A stretch of 64,000 nucleotides of DNA, taken from contig NZ_JARFJD010000002.1 of NCBI RefSeq assembly GCF_029087225.1, positions 124,001 through 188,000 of the forward strand, written 5' to 3'. The translations under genes and the position numbers were made by a program. How positions within the stretch are numbered: position 1 is the stretch's first letter; each line of letters starts with the position of its first letter. Under the pieces are notes generated by a model, which saw only the letters and a list, made by a program, of their open reading frames with translations, ran no database searches and was not told the DNA's origin. This document shows positions 55,893 through 64,000 of the stretch, piece after piece. The stretch is from Limnobacter olei. Its GTDB lineage: Bacteria > Pseudomonadota > Gammaproteobacteria > Burkholderiales > Burkholderiaceae_B.

Positions 55893-56073
55893 TCGACTTG
55901 GATGCTGTGCCACCGTGCCTAAGCAATGCTTCTTGATCCGGCTTAATGCTTCTGGCTTGGGGCATGCGAAACGCATAAGCGTCTTCGCATCGACTCCTTG
56001 CGGAGTCGCCCCGCGCTTCGAAGCCGCCGGGAAGCATTGCAAAGCCGGCAAGGCGGCACAGCACCCAAATCTC
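55893..56073. repeat. 181-bp structured interspersed repeat, copy B (inverted relative to A)
   Basis: The reverse complement aligns over its full length with copy A at 26218-26399, roughly 85-90% identical by eye. The hairpin is ACTCC-GCAA-GGAGT here against GTTCC-GCTA-GGAAC in A: two paired compensatory changes. The arms end in ACTTGGATGCTGTGCC (55896-55911) and GGCACAGCACCCAAATCTC (56055-56073). It fills the gap between convergent phoR and the HIT gene, where it could also serve as terminator. Minus-strand open frames crossing it are a result of the repeat. Confidence 0.85.
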
Positions 56074-56110
56074 ACGCACTGAGCGAGCGAATCAAAAGAA
56101 AAGCAGCAAC

Positions 56111-56590
56111 TTAGCCAGGAAACGCAGCCAGCAATTCAGCCCGCAAGTCCAGCATCCATTTTGGTTTCGAATCGAGCACCAACTGCTGGCGGGGCGATAA
56201 GGAGACTCCGGGTTTGGCAGTCGCCCACACGGGTGCGGGAAAATGTTTGTCGTCAGTGAAACGCGGAATGACGTGCCAGTGCAAATGTGGCACCACATTG
56301 CCAAGCGTTGCAATATTTGCCTTGTCGGCTTTGAAAACACGAAGTACGAACTGCTCGAGCAACACTACAGCGTCCATGCATAGCATGCGGTCTTCTCGGC
56401 TTAAATCAGAAAACTCACGCACATGGTCATTCCACACCAGACGAAGAAAGCCGGGGTAGTCCGCATCGACAGCCTCGATAACACGGAATTTGCTGCAATT
56501 GAAAACCCAATCACCACCCGGTGTCGCACACAGGGGGCAATTGGGATTCGGCGACACTTGATCAGACAAGGATGCGCTCGATACCGCCAT
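56111..56590 (-). CDS. HIT-family protein
   Basis: A 159-residue histidine-triad nucleotide hydrolase/transferase-like protein. The triad H-L-H-W-H-V is at residues 102-107. A cysteine pair near the N-terminus (C-P-L-C) may bind zinc. Its start lies 28 bases inside the upstream gene's 3' end; no better start exists, so the genes overlap and are likely coupled. The exact substrate is unknown. Confidence 0.88.
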   Translation of the reverse strand: MAVSSASLSDQVSPNPNCPLCATPGGDWVFNCSKFRVIEAVDADYPGFLRLVWNDHVREFSDLSREDRMLCMDAVVLLEQFVLRVFKADKANIATLGNVVPHLHWHVIPRFTDDKHFPAPVWATAKPGVSLSPRQQLVLDSKPKWMLDLRAELLAAFPG

Positions 56591-59500
56591 CGTTGGCTTC
56601 TTTCACGTAGTTCTGCAACCAGTCTTGACCCAGCACATTCTTGGCAATTTCAACCACAATGTAATCGGCATCCACATTGGCATCGTCGCTGTAACGGCTT
56701 AAGCCTTGCAGGCAAGAAGGGCAACTGGTCAGAATTTTGACATCCGCCTGAGGCGCTTTTTCTCGCAACTTGTCAGCCCCCTTGCGCATTTCCTCTTCCT
56801 TGCGGAATCGAACCTGCGTGGCCACATCGGGGCGCGACACGCCGAAGGTACCGGATTCACCACAGCAACGGTCATTTTTCGTGATGTTCTGCCCCTGCAA
56901 CTCGCTGTTGATCAAGGTGTTCACCACCTTCAGTGGGTCATAGGTCTTCATGGGTGTGTGGCAAGGGTCGTGGTACATGTATTGCGTACCCGTCACGTTG
57001 TCCAGCTTCACGCCTTTTTCCATCAGGAATTCATGAATGTCGATGATGCGGCAGCCTGGGAAAATTTTCTCGAATTCATAACCCTGCAACTGGTCGTAGC
57101 ACGTGCCACAGCTGACCACCACGGTTTTGATGTCGAGGTAGTTCAGTGTGTTGGCCACGCGGTGGAACAGCACACGGTTGTCGGTAATCATTTTCTCGGC
57201 TTTGTCGTACTGCCCTGCCCCGCGCTGCGGGTAGCCGCAACACAGGTAGCCGGGTGGCAACACGGTTTGCACACCCACATTCCACAACATGGCTTGCGTA
57301 GCCAATCCCACCTGGCTATACAGTCGCTCAGAGCCGCAACCAGGGAAGTAGAACACCGCTTCGGTGTCAGCCTGTGTGGTTTTCGGGTTTCGAATAACCG
57401 GTACGTAATCGCTGTTTTCAATATCAAGCAGCGCGCGCGCAGTCTTCTTGGGCAAACCACCGGGCATGGGCTTGTTGATGAAGTGAATCACCTGCTCACG
57501 AATTGGGGCCTTGCCCACGGTGGCAGGCGGCTTGGCAGTTTGCTTGTTCAACATGCCCAGCGATTTGGCCACTTTGTAGGCACCGCGTTGCAGCTTGTAA
57601 CCAATACCGGTCATGCCCACACGCATGGCCTTAATGGTGGCCGGGTCTTTCGCATTCAGGAAAGTCATGGCCAAGGCTGTGCCCGGGTTAAAACTTTTCT
57701 TGTCCATCTTGCGCAACAAGGCGCGCATGTTCATGGACACATCGCCAAAGTCAATGTCGACCGGGCAAGGGGTCAAGCACTTGTGGCACACGGTGCAGTG
57801 GTCAGCCACATCTTCAAATTCTTCCCAATGCTTGATGGACACACCACGGCGGGTTTGTTCTTCGTACAGGAAAGCCTCAACCAACAAGGAAGTGGCGAGG
57901 ATTTTATTGCGTGGACTGTACAGCAAGTTGGCGCGCGGCACATGCGTAGAACACACGGGCTTGCACTTGCCGCAACGCAGACAATCTTTCACTGAGGTGG
58001 CAATGGAGCCAATGTCGCTTTGGCTCATGATCAGGCTTTCATGGCCCATCAGGTTGAAGCTGGGCGTGTAAGCATTGGTCAGATCGCCGCCAGGCAACAA
58101 TTTGCCCTTGTTGAATCGACCTTCCGGGTCGATGCGCTGCTTGTAGTCCTGGAAAGGCTGCAACTCTTCCTTGGTCAGGTATTGGTATTTGGTAATACCA
58201 ATGCCGTGCTCGCCGGAAATAACACCATCGAGATTGCGGGCAATCTGCATGATTCGATCCACAGTGTGTTCCGCTTCATGCAGCATTTCATAGTCGTCGG
58301 AATTCACCGGAATGTTGGTGTGTACATTGCCATCGCCAGCATGCATGTGCAGTGCCACGAACAGGCGGCCACGCAACACTTGCTTGTGAATGGCTTTGCA
58401 TTCTTCCATCACAGGCACAAACACACCGCCTTCGAAAATGCGGTTCAAGTTGTGGCGCAACTCGGTTTTCCAGCTAACGCGAATGGTGCGGTCTTGCAGC
58501 ACATCAAATACAGTGGCTTCGGGCTGCTCAGCCAAGCGCTTTTCAAGCGCCGCATCCAAGTGCCCCAGGCCAATCGTTTTCATCACCGGGTTGGCTTGTG
58601 CCAAAGGCATGTTCATATTGGCCAGCAACCAGCTCCAGCGCTCGTGTACCGATTCAAGCAATTCAACAGCGCGACCCACACGATCACCCACGAGGTCTTC
58701 AACGGACAACTTGGTAGAATCGACTTCATCGGTTTTGCCCAAAGTCAGCGGCTTTTCGAAGAACGAGCGCAACTCAGCCACCAGCTTCAGCTTGTTGCGA
58801 ATTGACAGTTCAATGTTGATGCGTTCAATTTCGTCGGTGTATTCACCCATGCGCGGCAAGGGGATGACCACGTCTTCATTGATTTTGAAAGCATTGGTGT
58901 GGCGCGCAATGGCCGCCGTGCGTGCGCGGTCGAGCCAGAACTTCTTGCGGGCTTCAGGGCTGACTGCCACAAAACCTTCACCAGCGCGACCGTTGGACAG
59001 GCGAACGACTTCAGATGCAGCTTGGGCCACCGCGTTCTCATCGTCGCCCACAATGTCGCCAAACAACACCATTTTCGGGAAAGCGCCGCGCTTGGATTTG
59101 GGGCTGTACTTCACCGCGCGCAGGTAGCGCTCGTCCAGGTGCTCAAGGCCCGCCAAAATGGCACCCATGGCTTTGCCTTCACCGTCGAGGTAATTTTTGA
59201 TTTCAACAATCGAGGGCACGGCATCGCGGGCTTGACCGTAAAACTCCAGACACACCGTGCGGGTGTGCTTGGGCATGCGATGCAAAATCCATTTGGCCGA
59301 CGTAATAAGCCCGTCGCAACCTTCTTTCTGGATACCAGGCAGGCCTGCCAGAAATTTGTCGGTGACATCCTTGCCCAAACCCACCTTGCGGAAACGCGCG
59401 CCTTCGACTTTCAGGCGTTCAGTTTTCAGAATTTTGGCATTCGGCGCCTGGCGACCATCGGACCACACCAGGTCGAACTCGGCATAGGGTGCGTCGTGAA

Positions 59501-60542
59501 TTTTGCCCAGATTGTGGTTCACGCGGGTCACTTCAAGCCAGTCACCCTGCGGGTCGACCATTCTCCACCAGGCCAGGTTGTCCAGCGCAGTACCCCACAG
59601 CACTGCTTTTTTACCGCCCGCATTCATGGCGATATTGCCGCCAATACAGCTGGCTTCAGCTGATGTAGGGTCTACCGCAAACACCCGGCCTGCATGCTCT
59701 GCCGCCTCGGACACGCGTTTGGTAACCACGCCTGCGCCAGAAAACACGGTGGCATACTCTTCGCTCAAGCCCGGCAGCACTTCCATTTTCACCTGGCCGA
59801 GTTCTTCCAGCTTTTCGGTGTTGATGATGGCTGACATGGCCGTGAGTGGCACTGCACCACCGGTGTAACCCGTGCCGCCCCCACGTGGAATGATGGTGAG
59901 CCCCAAATCGATACAGGCTTTCACCAAACCGGGAATTTCAGATTCCCGATCGGGGGTGAGCACCACGAAGGGGTATTCAACGCGCCAGTCGGTTGCATCG
60001 GTTACATGTGAAACACGGGACAAACCATCGTATTTGATGTTGTCTTTCGCGGTGTGCTCACCCAGTGCTTTGCGGGCATGACCTCGCAGAATTGCCATGG
60101 CTTCCAGCTCACGCTGAAACTCGAACACGGCTTTTTCAGCCACGGTCAACAATTCTCGAACCTTGGCACTGCGATCCTCAGAGTCGGTCTCCACAGCAGC
60201 TTCTTTGACCTCAACCCGGCGGGCATCAATTTCACTCAAGCGGTGAAACAAGGCCTCGATCAGCGCAGTCAGGCGCTTGGGGTTGTCCAGCAAGTCGTCT
60301 TGCAAGTACGGATTGCGACGAACCACCCAGATATCGCCCAACACTTCGAACAACATGCGGGCTGACCGACCGGTTTTTCGCTCCTGGCGCAGCTCTTGAA
60401 GAATGTTCCAAGCCGACTCACCCAGCAGGCGGATCACGATTTCACGGTCCGAAAACGAGGTGTAGTTGTATGGAATTTCCCTCAGGCGCGCGGTTTCGCC
60501 GGCTGAGGGTTTCAATGTGTTTAATTCGACGGGTGCGTTCAT
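56562..60542 (-). CDS. Large FAD-linked and Fe-S oxidoreductase (DUF3683-type, D-2-hydroxyacid dehydrogenase-like)
   Basis: A 1326-residue fusion. Order: N-terminal DUF3683 domain (about 1-160), PCMH-type FAD-binding domain (about 175-400; [12 protein letters not shown]), FAD-oxidase C-terminal domain (about 420-850, with [11 protein letters not shown] and G-E-H-G-I-G), two 4Fe-4S motifs ([11 protein letters not shown] and [12 protein letters not shown], about 885-960), and two CCG domains (C-C-G-Y-P and C-C-G-E-S-G-T-F). This is a GlcD/YdiJ-type electron-transferring dehydrogenase; a 2-hydroxyacid such as D-lactate, glycolate or D-2-hydroxyglutarate is the likely substrate, not identifiable further. 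Cytosolic face, electrons probably to quinone. Confidence 0.9.
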   Translation of the reverse strand: MNAPVELNTLKPSAGETARLREIPYNYTSFSDREIVIRLLGESAWNILQELRQERKTGRSARMLFEVLGDIWVVRRNPYLQDDLLDNPKRLTALIEALFHRLSEIDARRVEVKEAAVETDSEDRSAKVRELLTVAEKAVFEFQRELEAMAILRGHARKALGEHTAKDNIKYDGLSRVSHVTDATDWRVEYPFVVLTPDRESEIPGLVKACIDLGLTIIPRGGGTGYTGGAVPLTAMSAIINTEKLEELGQVKMEVLPGLSEEYATVFSGAGVVTKRVSEAAEHAGRVFAVDPTSAEASCIGGNIAMNAGGKKAVLWGTALDNLAWWRMVDPQGDWLEVTRVNHNLGKIHDAPYAEFDLVWSDGRQAPNAKILKTERLKVEGARFRKVGLGKDVTDKFLAGLPGIQKEGCDGLITSAKWILHRMPKHTRTVCLEFYGQARDAVPSIVEIKNYLDGEGKAMGAILAGLEHLDERYLRAVKYSPKSKRGAFPKMVLFGDIVGDDENAVAQAASEVVRLSNGRAGEGFVAVSPEARKKFWLDRARTAAIARHTNAFKINEDVVIPLPRMGEYTDEIERINIELSIRNKLKLVAELRSFFEKPLTLGKTDEVDSTKLSVEDLVGDRVGRAVELLESVHERWSWLLANMNMPLAQANPVMKTIGLGHLDAALEKRLAEQPEATVFDVLQDRTIRVSWKTELRHNLNRIFEGGVFVPVMEECKAIHKQVLRGRLFVALHMHAGDGNVHTNIPVNSDDYEMLHEAEHTVDRIMQIARNLDGVISGEHGIGITKYQYLTKEELQPFQDYKQRIDPEGRFNKGKLLPGGDLTNAYTPSFNLMGHESLIMSQSDIGSIATSVKDCLRCGKCKPVCSTHVPRANLLYSPRNKILATSLLVEAFLYEEQTRRGVSIKHWEEFEDVADHCTVCHKCLTPCPVDIDFGDVSMNMRALLRKMDKKSFNPGTALAMTFLNAKDPATIKAMRVGMTGIGYKLQRGAYKVAKSLGMLNKQTAKPPATVGKAPIREQVIHFINKPMPGGLPKKTARALLDIENSDYVPVIRNPKTTQADTEAVFYFPGCGSERLYSQVGLATQAMLWNVGVQTVLPPGYLCCGYPQRGAGQYDKAEKMITDNRVLFHRVANTLNYLDIKTVVVSCGTCYDQLQGYEFEKIFPGCRIIDIHEFLMEKGVKLDNVTGTQYMYHDPCHTPMKTYDPLKVVNTLINSELQGQNITKNDRCCGESGTFGVSRPDVATQVRFRKEEEMRKGADKLREKAPQADVKILTSCPSCLQGLSRYSDDANVDADYIVVEIAKNVLGQDWLQNYVKEANDGGIERILV

Positions 60543-60626
60543 GCAAAACCTTTAGACTGCTTAGCCTTTCATGGTACCAAAAACACGGCACTTGCGCCTA
60601 GAGTGGCGCCTCCTCAATTCTTGCCC

Positions 60627-60651
60627 AAAACCCTTATACCGCAAGGGTTTT
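60627..60651 (-). terminator. Hairpin after argS
   Basis: Arms AAAACCCTT (60627-60635) and AAGGGTTTT (60643-60651) around a 7-base loop, 22 bases past the argS stop. The T residues are part of the stem, so termination strength is uncertain. Confidence 0.6.
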
Positions 60652-60672
60652 GACTTATTTCACACCAAACTT

Positions 60673-62412
60673 TTACATGCGCTTCGGCGCAGAAACACCC
60701 AACACCGCCAAGCCATTGGCCAATACCGTGGCCACAGCCACCAGCAAGGCCACACGGGCGGTTTTAAGGGCTGTGTCGTCAATACGGACGCGCTCGGCAT
60801 TGTAAAAAGTATGGAAAGCACCGGCCAGTTCACGCAGGTAAAACGCGATGTGGTGTGGCGCCAACTCCTCAGCCGCCTTGGACAAAATGTCCGGGTAAGA
60901 AACCAACGTTCTGAGCAAAGCCAACTCTGAAGGCGCGCCCAACAGGCTCAAATCTGCATTGTTCAAACCTGCCACGTCGATTTCTGCCTGATCCAGAATG
61001 GAGTGAATCCGGGCATGGGCATACTGAACGTAATACACCGGGTTTTCATCGGACTGGGCCAAGGCCAAATCCACATCGAACACAAATTCGGTGTCTGCCT
61101 TGCGGCTGACCAGGAAGAAGCGCACGGCATCACGGCCTTTGGTCAAGGCTTCGGGCTGGCTCAGCATGGGCTGGCTTTCATCGACGCCACCTGACCAGCA
61201 AATCAGGTCGCGCACAGTCACGTAACTACCCGCACGCTTGGAAATTTTGACTTCCTGCCCGCCTTTCATCACCGTGACCATTTTGTGCAGAACGTAATCG
61301 GGGTAACCCTGCGGAATGCCCACATTGCAGGCCTGCAAACCCGCCCGTACACGCGCAATGGTGCCATGGTGGTCGGTGCCCTGAATGTTGATGACCTTGC
61401 CAAAGCCGCGCTTGAATTTCTGGATGTGATAGGCCACATCGGGCACAAAGTAGGTATATCCGCCTTCGGATTTTCGCATGACCCGGTCTTTGTCATCGCC
61501 GTAATCGGTTGAGCGCAGCCACAACGCCCCACCTTCCTCAAAAGTTTTACCCGACGCAACCATGAGGGCAACGGCCTCCTCGACCTTGCCTTCGGTGTAC
61601 AGGGAGCTTTCCAGGTAAAACTGATCAAAATTGACGCCAAAAGCCTTCAAATCCAGATCTTGCTCAGCGCGCAGGTATGCCACCGCAAAGGCTCGGATGG
61701 ATTCAATATCATCCGCGTTACCACTGCCTTTCACGGGTTCGCCATCGGCCGCTTTCACTTCTTTGCCAGCCAGAAAGTCGGCTGCGATGTCGGCGATGTA
61801 ATCGCCGTTGTAGGCACTTTCAGGCCATGCAGTATCACCTGGCTTAAGCCCTTTGGCGCGGGCCTGCACGGAGGTGGCCAAAGTTTGAATTTGCACACCA
61901 GCGTCGTTGTAGTAAAACTCTTTGTGAACTGCCCAGCCCTGGGTTTGCATGACAGCAGCCATGGCATCGCCCAGCGCAGCCTGCCGACCATGCCCCACAT
62001 GCAAGGGCCCCGTGGGGTTGGCTGACACGAACTCGATCAAGACAGTTTCGCCCGAATGGGCTTGAGACTTTCCAAACTCAGCGCCCTGCTCCAGCACTTG
62101 GGCCACGACCGCAACACGGGCCGTTTGGCTTAAACGAATGTTGATAAAGCCTGGGCCCGCAATTTCAATGGCGTCGACCAAATTCGCGCAGTCGGCATTG
62201 GCTTTGACATGTTCGGCGAGCAGCTGGGCCAGCTCACGGGGGTTACGCTTGGCGGGCTTGGCCAATTGCATGGCCAGGTTACAGGCCACATCGCCATGGC
62301 TGGCGTCTTTGGGTTTTTCGAGCGTAACCACCCCCTCAAAAGGCTGGTTCAGGGCAGCAGCAGCGGCCGCTTCAAATGCGGCGATCAGCGTATTTCGTTG
62401 TTGGGCAAGCAT
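60673..62412 (-). CDS. argS: Arginyl-tRNA synthetase
   Basis: A 579-residue class I synthetase. HIGH-type motif is H-V-G-H (in G-P-L-H-V-G-H-G-R, about residue 137-140); a K-I-S-K-R motif stands where many ArgS have a degenerate KMSK. N-terminal Arg-tRNA recognition domain (Add-1) and C-terminal DALR anticodon-binding domain are both present, ending M-R. Full length. Confidence 0.97.
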   Translation of the reverse strand: MLAQQRNTLIAAFEAAAAAALNQPFEGVVTLEKPKDASHGDVACNLAMQLAKPAKRNPRELAQLLAEHVKANADCANLVDAIEIAGPGFINIRLSQTARVAVVAQVLEQGAEFGKSQAHSGETVLIEFVSANPTGPLHVGHGRQAALGDAMAAVMQTQGWAVHKEFYYNDAGVQIQTLATSVQARAKGLKPGDTAWPESAYNGDYIADIAADFLAGKEVKAADGEPVKGSGNADDIESIRAFAVAYLRAEQDLDLKAFGVNFDQFYLESSLYTEGKVEEAVALMVASGKTFEEGGALWLRSTDYGDDKDRVMRKSEGGYTYFVPDVAYHIQKFKRGFGKVINIQGTDHHGTIARVRAGLQACNVGIPQGYPDYVLHKMVTVMKGGQEVKISKRAGSYVTVRDLICWSGGVDESQPMLSQPEALTKGRDAVRFFLVSRKADTEFVFDVDLALAQSDENPVYYVQYAHARIHSILDQAEIDVAGLNNADLSLLGAPSELALLRTLVSYPDILSKAAEELAPHHIAFYLRELAGAFHTFYNAERVRIDDTALKTARVALLVAVATVLANGLAVLGVSAPKRM

Positions 62413-62439
62413 GGGGACGGTTCAGGCAGGTTTGAGCTA

Positions 62440-62502
62440 AGCCCCTGATTGTACCAAGTATTCCCGCCGGGAACCTGGAATGGCTTAACACTGGCAGGGG
62501 CT
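62440..62502 (-). promoter_or_regulatory. Candidate argS promoter inside a wide inverted repeat
   Basis: A minus-strand TACAAT (62448-62453) lies 36 bases before argS. Arms AGCCCCTG (62440-62447) and CAGGGGCT (62495-62502) enclose it, with a small TTCCCGCCGGGAA dyad (62461-62473) in the middle. The outer arms may instead form a terminator for the HNH gene upstream. Confidence 0.4.
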
Positions 62503-62507
62503 GAGTG

Positions 62508-62795
62508 CTATTTCTTTTTGGCCACCCAGGCAAAATGCCTTTGAAGGGCCTCATCGGCCAGCAGTGTCTCAGCGCTGGAAAATTGCTTGGCCAATTTCAT
62601 TTCATCATACAAATCATGGATGCCATCGTGGCAAAGCCTGCAAATATTGACGCCTTGATTCAAGGTTTCCTTGTCAAAATTTTTCCGATAAAAAGCACGT
62701 CGATGTAATTTTTTAGGAATGAGGTGATGAAAGGTCAGCGCAGTAACGCGCCCACAACACAAACACTGACCGCTTTTTAGCCGGGAAGAAGGCAT
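62508..62795 (-). CDS. HNH-nuclease-like zinc protein (95 aa)
   Basis: Cys pair C-L-C-C-G near residue 11-15, H-H-L-I-P at about 23-27 and C-R-L-C-H-D-G-I-H at about 52-60 form the HNH/treble-clef pattern of the YisB-like small HNH family. Whether it is a nuclease is not shown. Weak ribosome site. Lies 18 bases downstream of the PaiB-like gene. Confidence 0.78.
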   Translation of the reverse strand: MPSSRLKSGQCLCCGRVTALTFHHLIPKKLHRRAFYRKNFDKETLNQGVNICRLCHDGIHDLYDEMKLAKQFSSAETLLADEALQRHFAWVAKKK

Positions 62796-62813
62796 TGCGT
62801 GTACCCAACTCGC

Positions 62814-63446
62814 CTAAAGGTTTTTCTTCACCAAATCACGCATCAGAAGGGCTTTTTCGGTGCCTTCCTGTTCCAGCCCCTCGACCACGGTCGCCCTGTT
62901 TTTGGGCGGCTGGTTCTGGCTGACTTTCCATTTACCAACCATGCTCTCGATTTGAACTTCAAAACCCACAATCGCCTGCTTGATTTGATCCAGAAATTCG
63001 GCAGGTGCATCGTTGACAGACCAAGGCTGATCTCGCGTGCCTTCCTGCTGCGCAGTCAAATCTTCCAGTTGCTGATGTAGCCATGCTGCATCATCCACAA
63101 CCCGCATTTGACCTTTGACATGCACCACCGCGTAATTCCAGGTGGGCACCACCTTTTCTGTTTCCTGCTTGGTGGCATACCAGGAGGGAGTGATGTAATG
63201 CTCTGCGCCTTGAAATACCAGCAAAGTTTGTGATGACACCGCCAAATCAGCCAAGATTGGATTGGCCCTTGCCACATGACCACGTAACACCATTGTTCCA
63301 TCAATGTTTTCCACAACTACCATGGGTATGTGATTGGCGTTCAGCCCCGAAGTTGACATCGTAATGACAGTGGCCAAGGGGTGAGCCTTGATCAAATTCA
63401 ACAACACCGGAATCGAGGTTTCCTCAAACTGCTTGGGCAAATACAT
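62814..63446 (-). CDS. PaiB-family FMN-binding protein
   Basis: A 210-residue protein of the PaiB/FMN-binding split-barrel family (M-Y-L-P-K-x-F at the N-terminus; A-N-H-I-P-M-V, and P-x-W-N-Y-A-V-V-H-V-K-G in the middle). Named after a Bacillus regulator of sporulation and protease genes; in proteobacteria it is more likely a flavin-linked enzyme or detoxification protein. Sits 4 bases after the exported gene upstream, so the two are probably co-transcribed. Confidence 0.88.
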   Translation of the reverse strand: MYLPKQFEETSIPVLLNLIKAHPLATVITMSTSGLNANHIPMVVVENIDGTMVLRGHVARANPILADLAVSSQTLLVFQGAEHYITPSWYATKQETEKVVPTWNYAVVHVKGQMRVVDDAAWLHQQLEDLTAQQEGTRDQPWSVNDAPAEFLDQIKQAIVGFEVQIESMVGKWKVSQNQPPKNRATVVEGLEQEGTEKALLMRDLVKKNL

Positions 63447-63450
63447 GGGC

Positions 63451-63840
63451 TTACTTCACGATTTGAATTTGGGCTGGGTCGACGACAAGGATTCGGGTTT
63501 GATCGCCAAATTGCTCAACCACACCCGACACCACAATATTTTTACCAAAAAAGAATTTTGGCAAGTCGTGAATACCTTGATACGAATACCAAGCCGCCAC
63601 GCGACCATCAATGACTACAGCCAGATTGGCGGGATCCCGAAAACTGGTGTGTGAATTCAAGTCGACTTCATCGCGTTCGGTGCGCAATTTGCTGGAACGG
63701 ACTTTCATTTGAACCTGCACTTCCTGATTCAAACGGGCCAGTGCTTTCTCGACCGTGATAGGTGCGGCATGAAGTTGACCGGCATTGAGCAAACCAGCTG
63801 CGCCCGCCATGATGCACACTGCTACCCACATGCGACGCAT
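63451..63840 (-). CDS. Exported OB-fold-like protein (129 aa)
   Basis: Signal peptide of about 25 residues (M-R-R-M-W-V-A-V, cleavage A-H-A) and a mature beta-rich domain of about 100 residues. K-N-I-V-V-S-G-V-V-E-Q-F followed by I-L-V-V-D-P-A-Q-I suggests a small OB-fold as in periplasmic proteins with nucleic-acid-anticodon-type barrels. CAGGGAG lies before the ATG. No named family. Confidence 0.65.
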   Translation of the reverse strand: MRRMWVAVCIMAGAAGLLNAGQLHAAPITVEKALARLNQEVQVQMKVRSSKLRTERDEVDLNSHTSFRDPANLAVVIDGRVAAWYSYQGIHDLPKFFFGKNIVVSGVVEQFGDQTRILVVDPAQIQIVK

Positions 63841-63881
63841 GCTTTTCTCCCTGGGTGTTTGAGTTCTCAGTGTATATCAGC

Positions 63882-64000
63882 CTACAGCCAAAGCACACGG
63901 GCAATCATGTAGCTGCCCAATAGCAGCAAGCCAAGGAAAAACACGGTTTTGAAAGTCTCTGCGCTCAACAGGGCTCGGCATTTTTGCCCCGCCAGCACCC
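63882..64000 (-). CDS. C-terminal end of a membrane protein (possible TSUP/TauE-type permease), partial
   Basis: The last 38 residues of a frame that enters from beyond the window end. They contain a hydrophobic helix (F-K-T-V-F-F-L-G-L-L-L-L-G-S-Y) preceded by L-L-S-A-E-T, the closing pattern of TSUP-family permeases, and stop at 63882. The upstream rest is not visible, so the family call is tentative. Not long enough to appear as a full frame. Confidence 0.45.
   Translation of the reverse strand, partial: VLAGQKCRALLSAETFKTVFFLGLLLLGSYMIARVLWL

Noticed and set aside
55762-56079. 105-codon minus-strand frame after phoR
   Set aside because: It is the repeat copy B read through plus antisense of phoR; frame is not kept between repeat copies.

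Overview
The window reads as a chromosomal segment of a betaproteobacterium of the order Burkholderiales. The gene orders carA-carB-greA, rlmE-ftsH-folP-glmM and ubiE-(Tim44)-ubiJ-ubiB, together with the protein sequences, fit that group; Limnobacter is my best guess but cannot be proven from the sequence alone. I see no rRNA, CRISPR array, prophage, plasmid origin or intact insertion sequence.

Bases 1-20216 form an aromatic catabolic island for phenol/catechol meta-cleavage. On the + strand lie the end of a multicomponent phenol hydroxylase (P3, P4, P5), a rescue-type ferredoxin, catechol 2,3-dioxygenase and a DmpR/XylR-type sigma-54 activator. On the - strand, led by a divergent promoter next to a GntR regulator (18.4-18.5 kb), lies a complete lower pathway (dmpC-D-E-F-G-H-I order) converting 2-hydroxymuconic semialdehyde to pyruvate and acetyl-CoA. 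The same strand continues, probably as one transcript, into a four-gene envelope module: a Ycf48-like lipoprotein, an MMPL/RND exporter, a DUF1302 outer-membrane protein and a DUF1329 protein, ending at a terminator near 5.46 kb. A ketopantoate-reductase-family gene closes the island.

Bases 20.3-20.8 kb hold a tRNA-Pro/Arg/His operon with its own promoter and terminator. Next come a secreted HExxH metallopeptidase diverging from an FkbM-like methyltransferase, then the housekeeping run glmM, a GlcNAc-type glycosyltransferase, folP, ftsH, rlmE, yhbY, a DUF4149 gene, greA, carB and carA. The 715-base folP-ftsH gap has no gene but is packed with structured repeats: a 134-bp element with long terminal inverted repeats, and a 182-bp element that recurs in inverted orientation after phoR at 55.9 kb.

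Bases 35.4-46.4 kb contain a bile-acid:Na+ symporter-family transporter with a LysR regulator, two small exported proteins (one with a large hairpin against its ribosome binding site), an etfB-etfA-acyl-CoA dehydrogenase operon, an AT-richer cassette of three unrecognised genes (42.2-43.6 kb), beta-carbonic anhydrase coupled to a deacetylase-family gene, and mltB. Bases 46.4-64 kb carry cysM, an Na+/solute symporter, the ubiquinone genes ubiB/ubiJ/ubiE with a Tim44-like gene and a DUF971 gene, phoB-phoR behind a clear PHO box, a HIT protein, a giant FAD/Fe-S oxidoreductase, argS, and small genes (HNH, PaiB-like, exported OB-fold-like, end of a probable permease).

The most unusual material is: the structured repeat family with compensatory changes; the orphan three-gene cassette; the envelope transport module attached to the meta pathway; and the hairpin over the start of the 69-aa exported protein.
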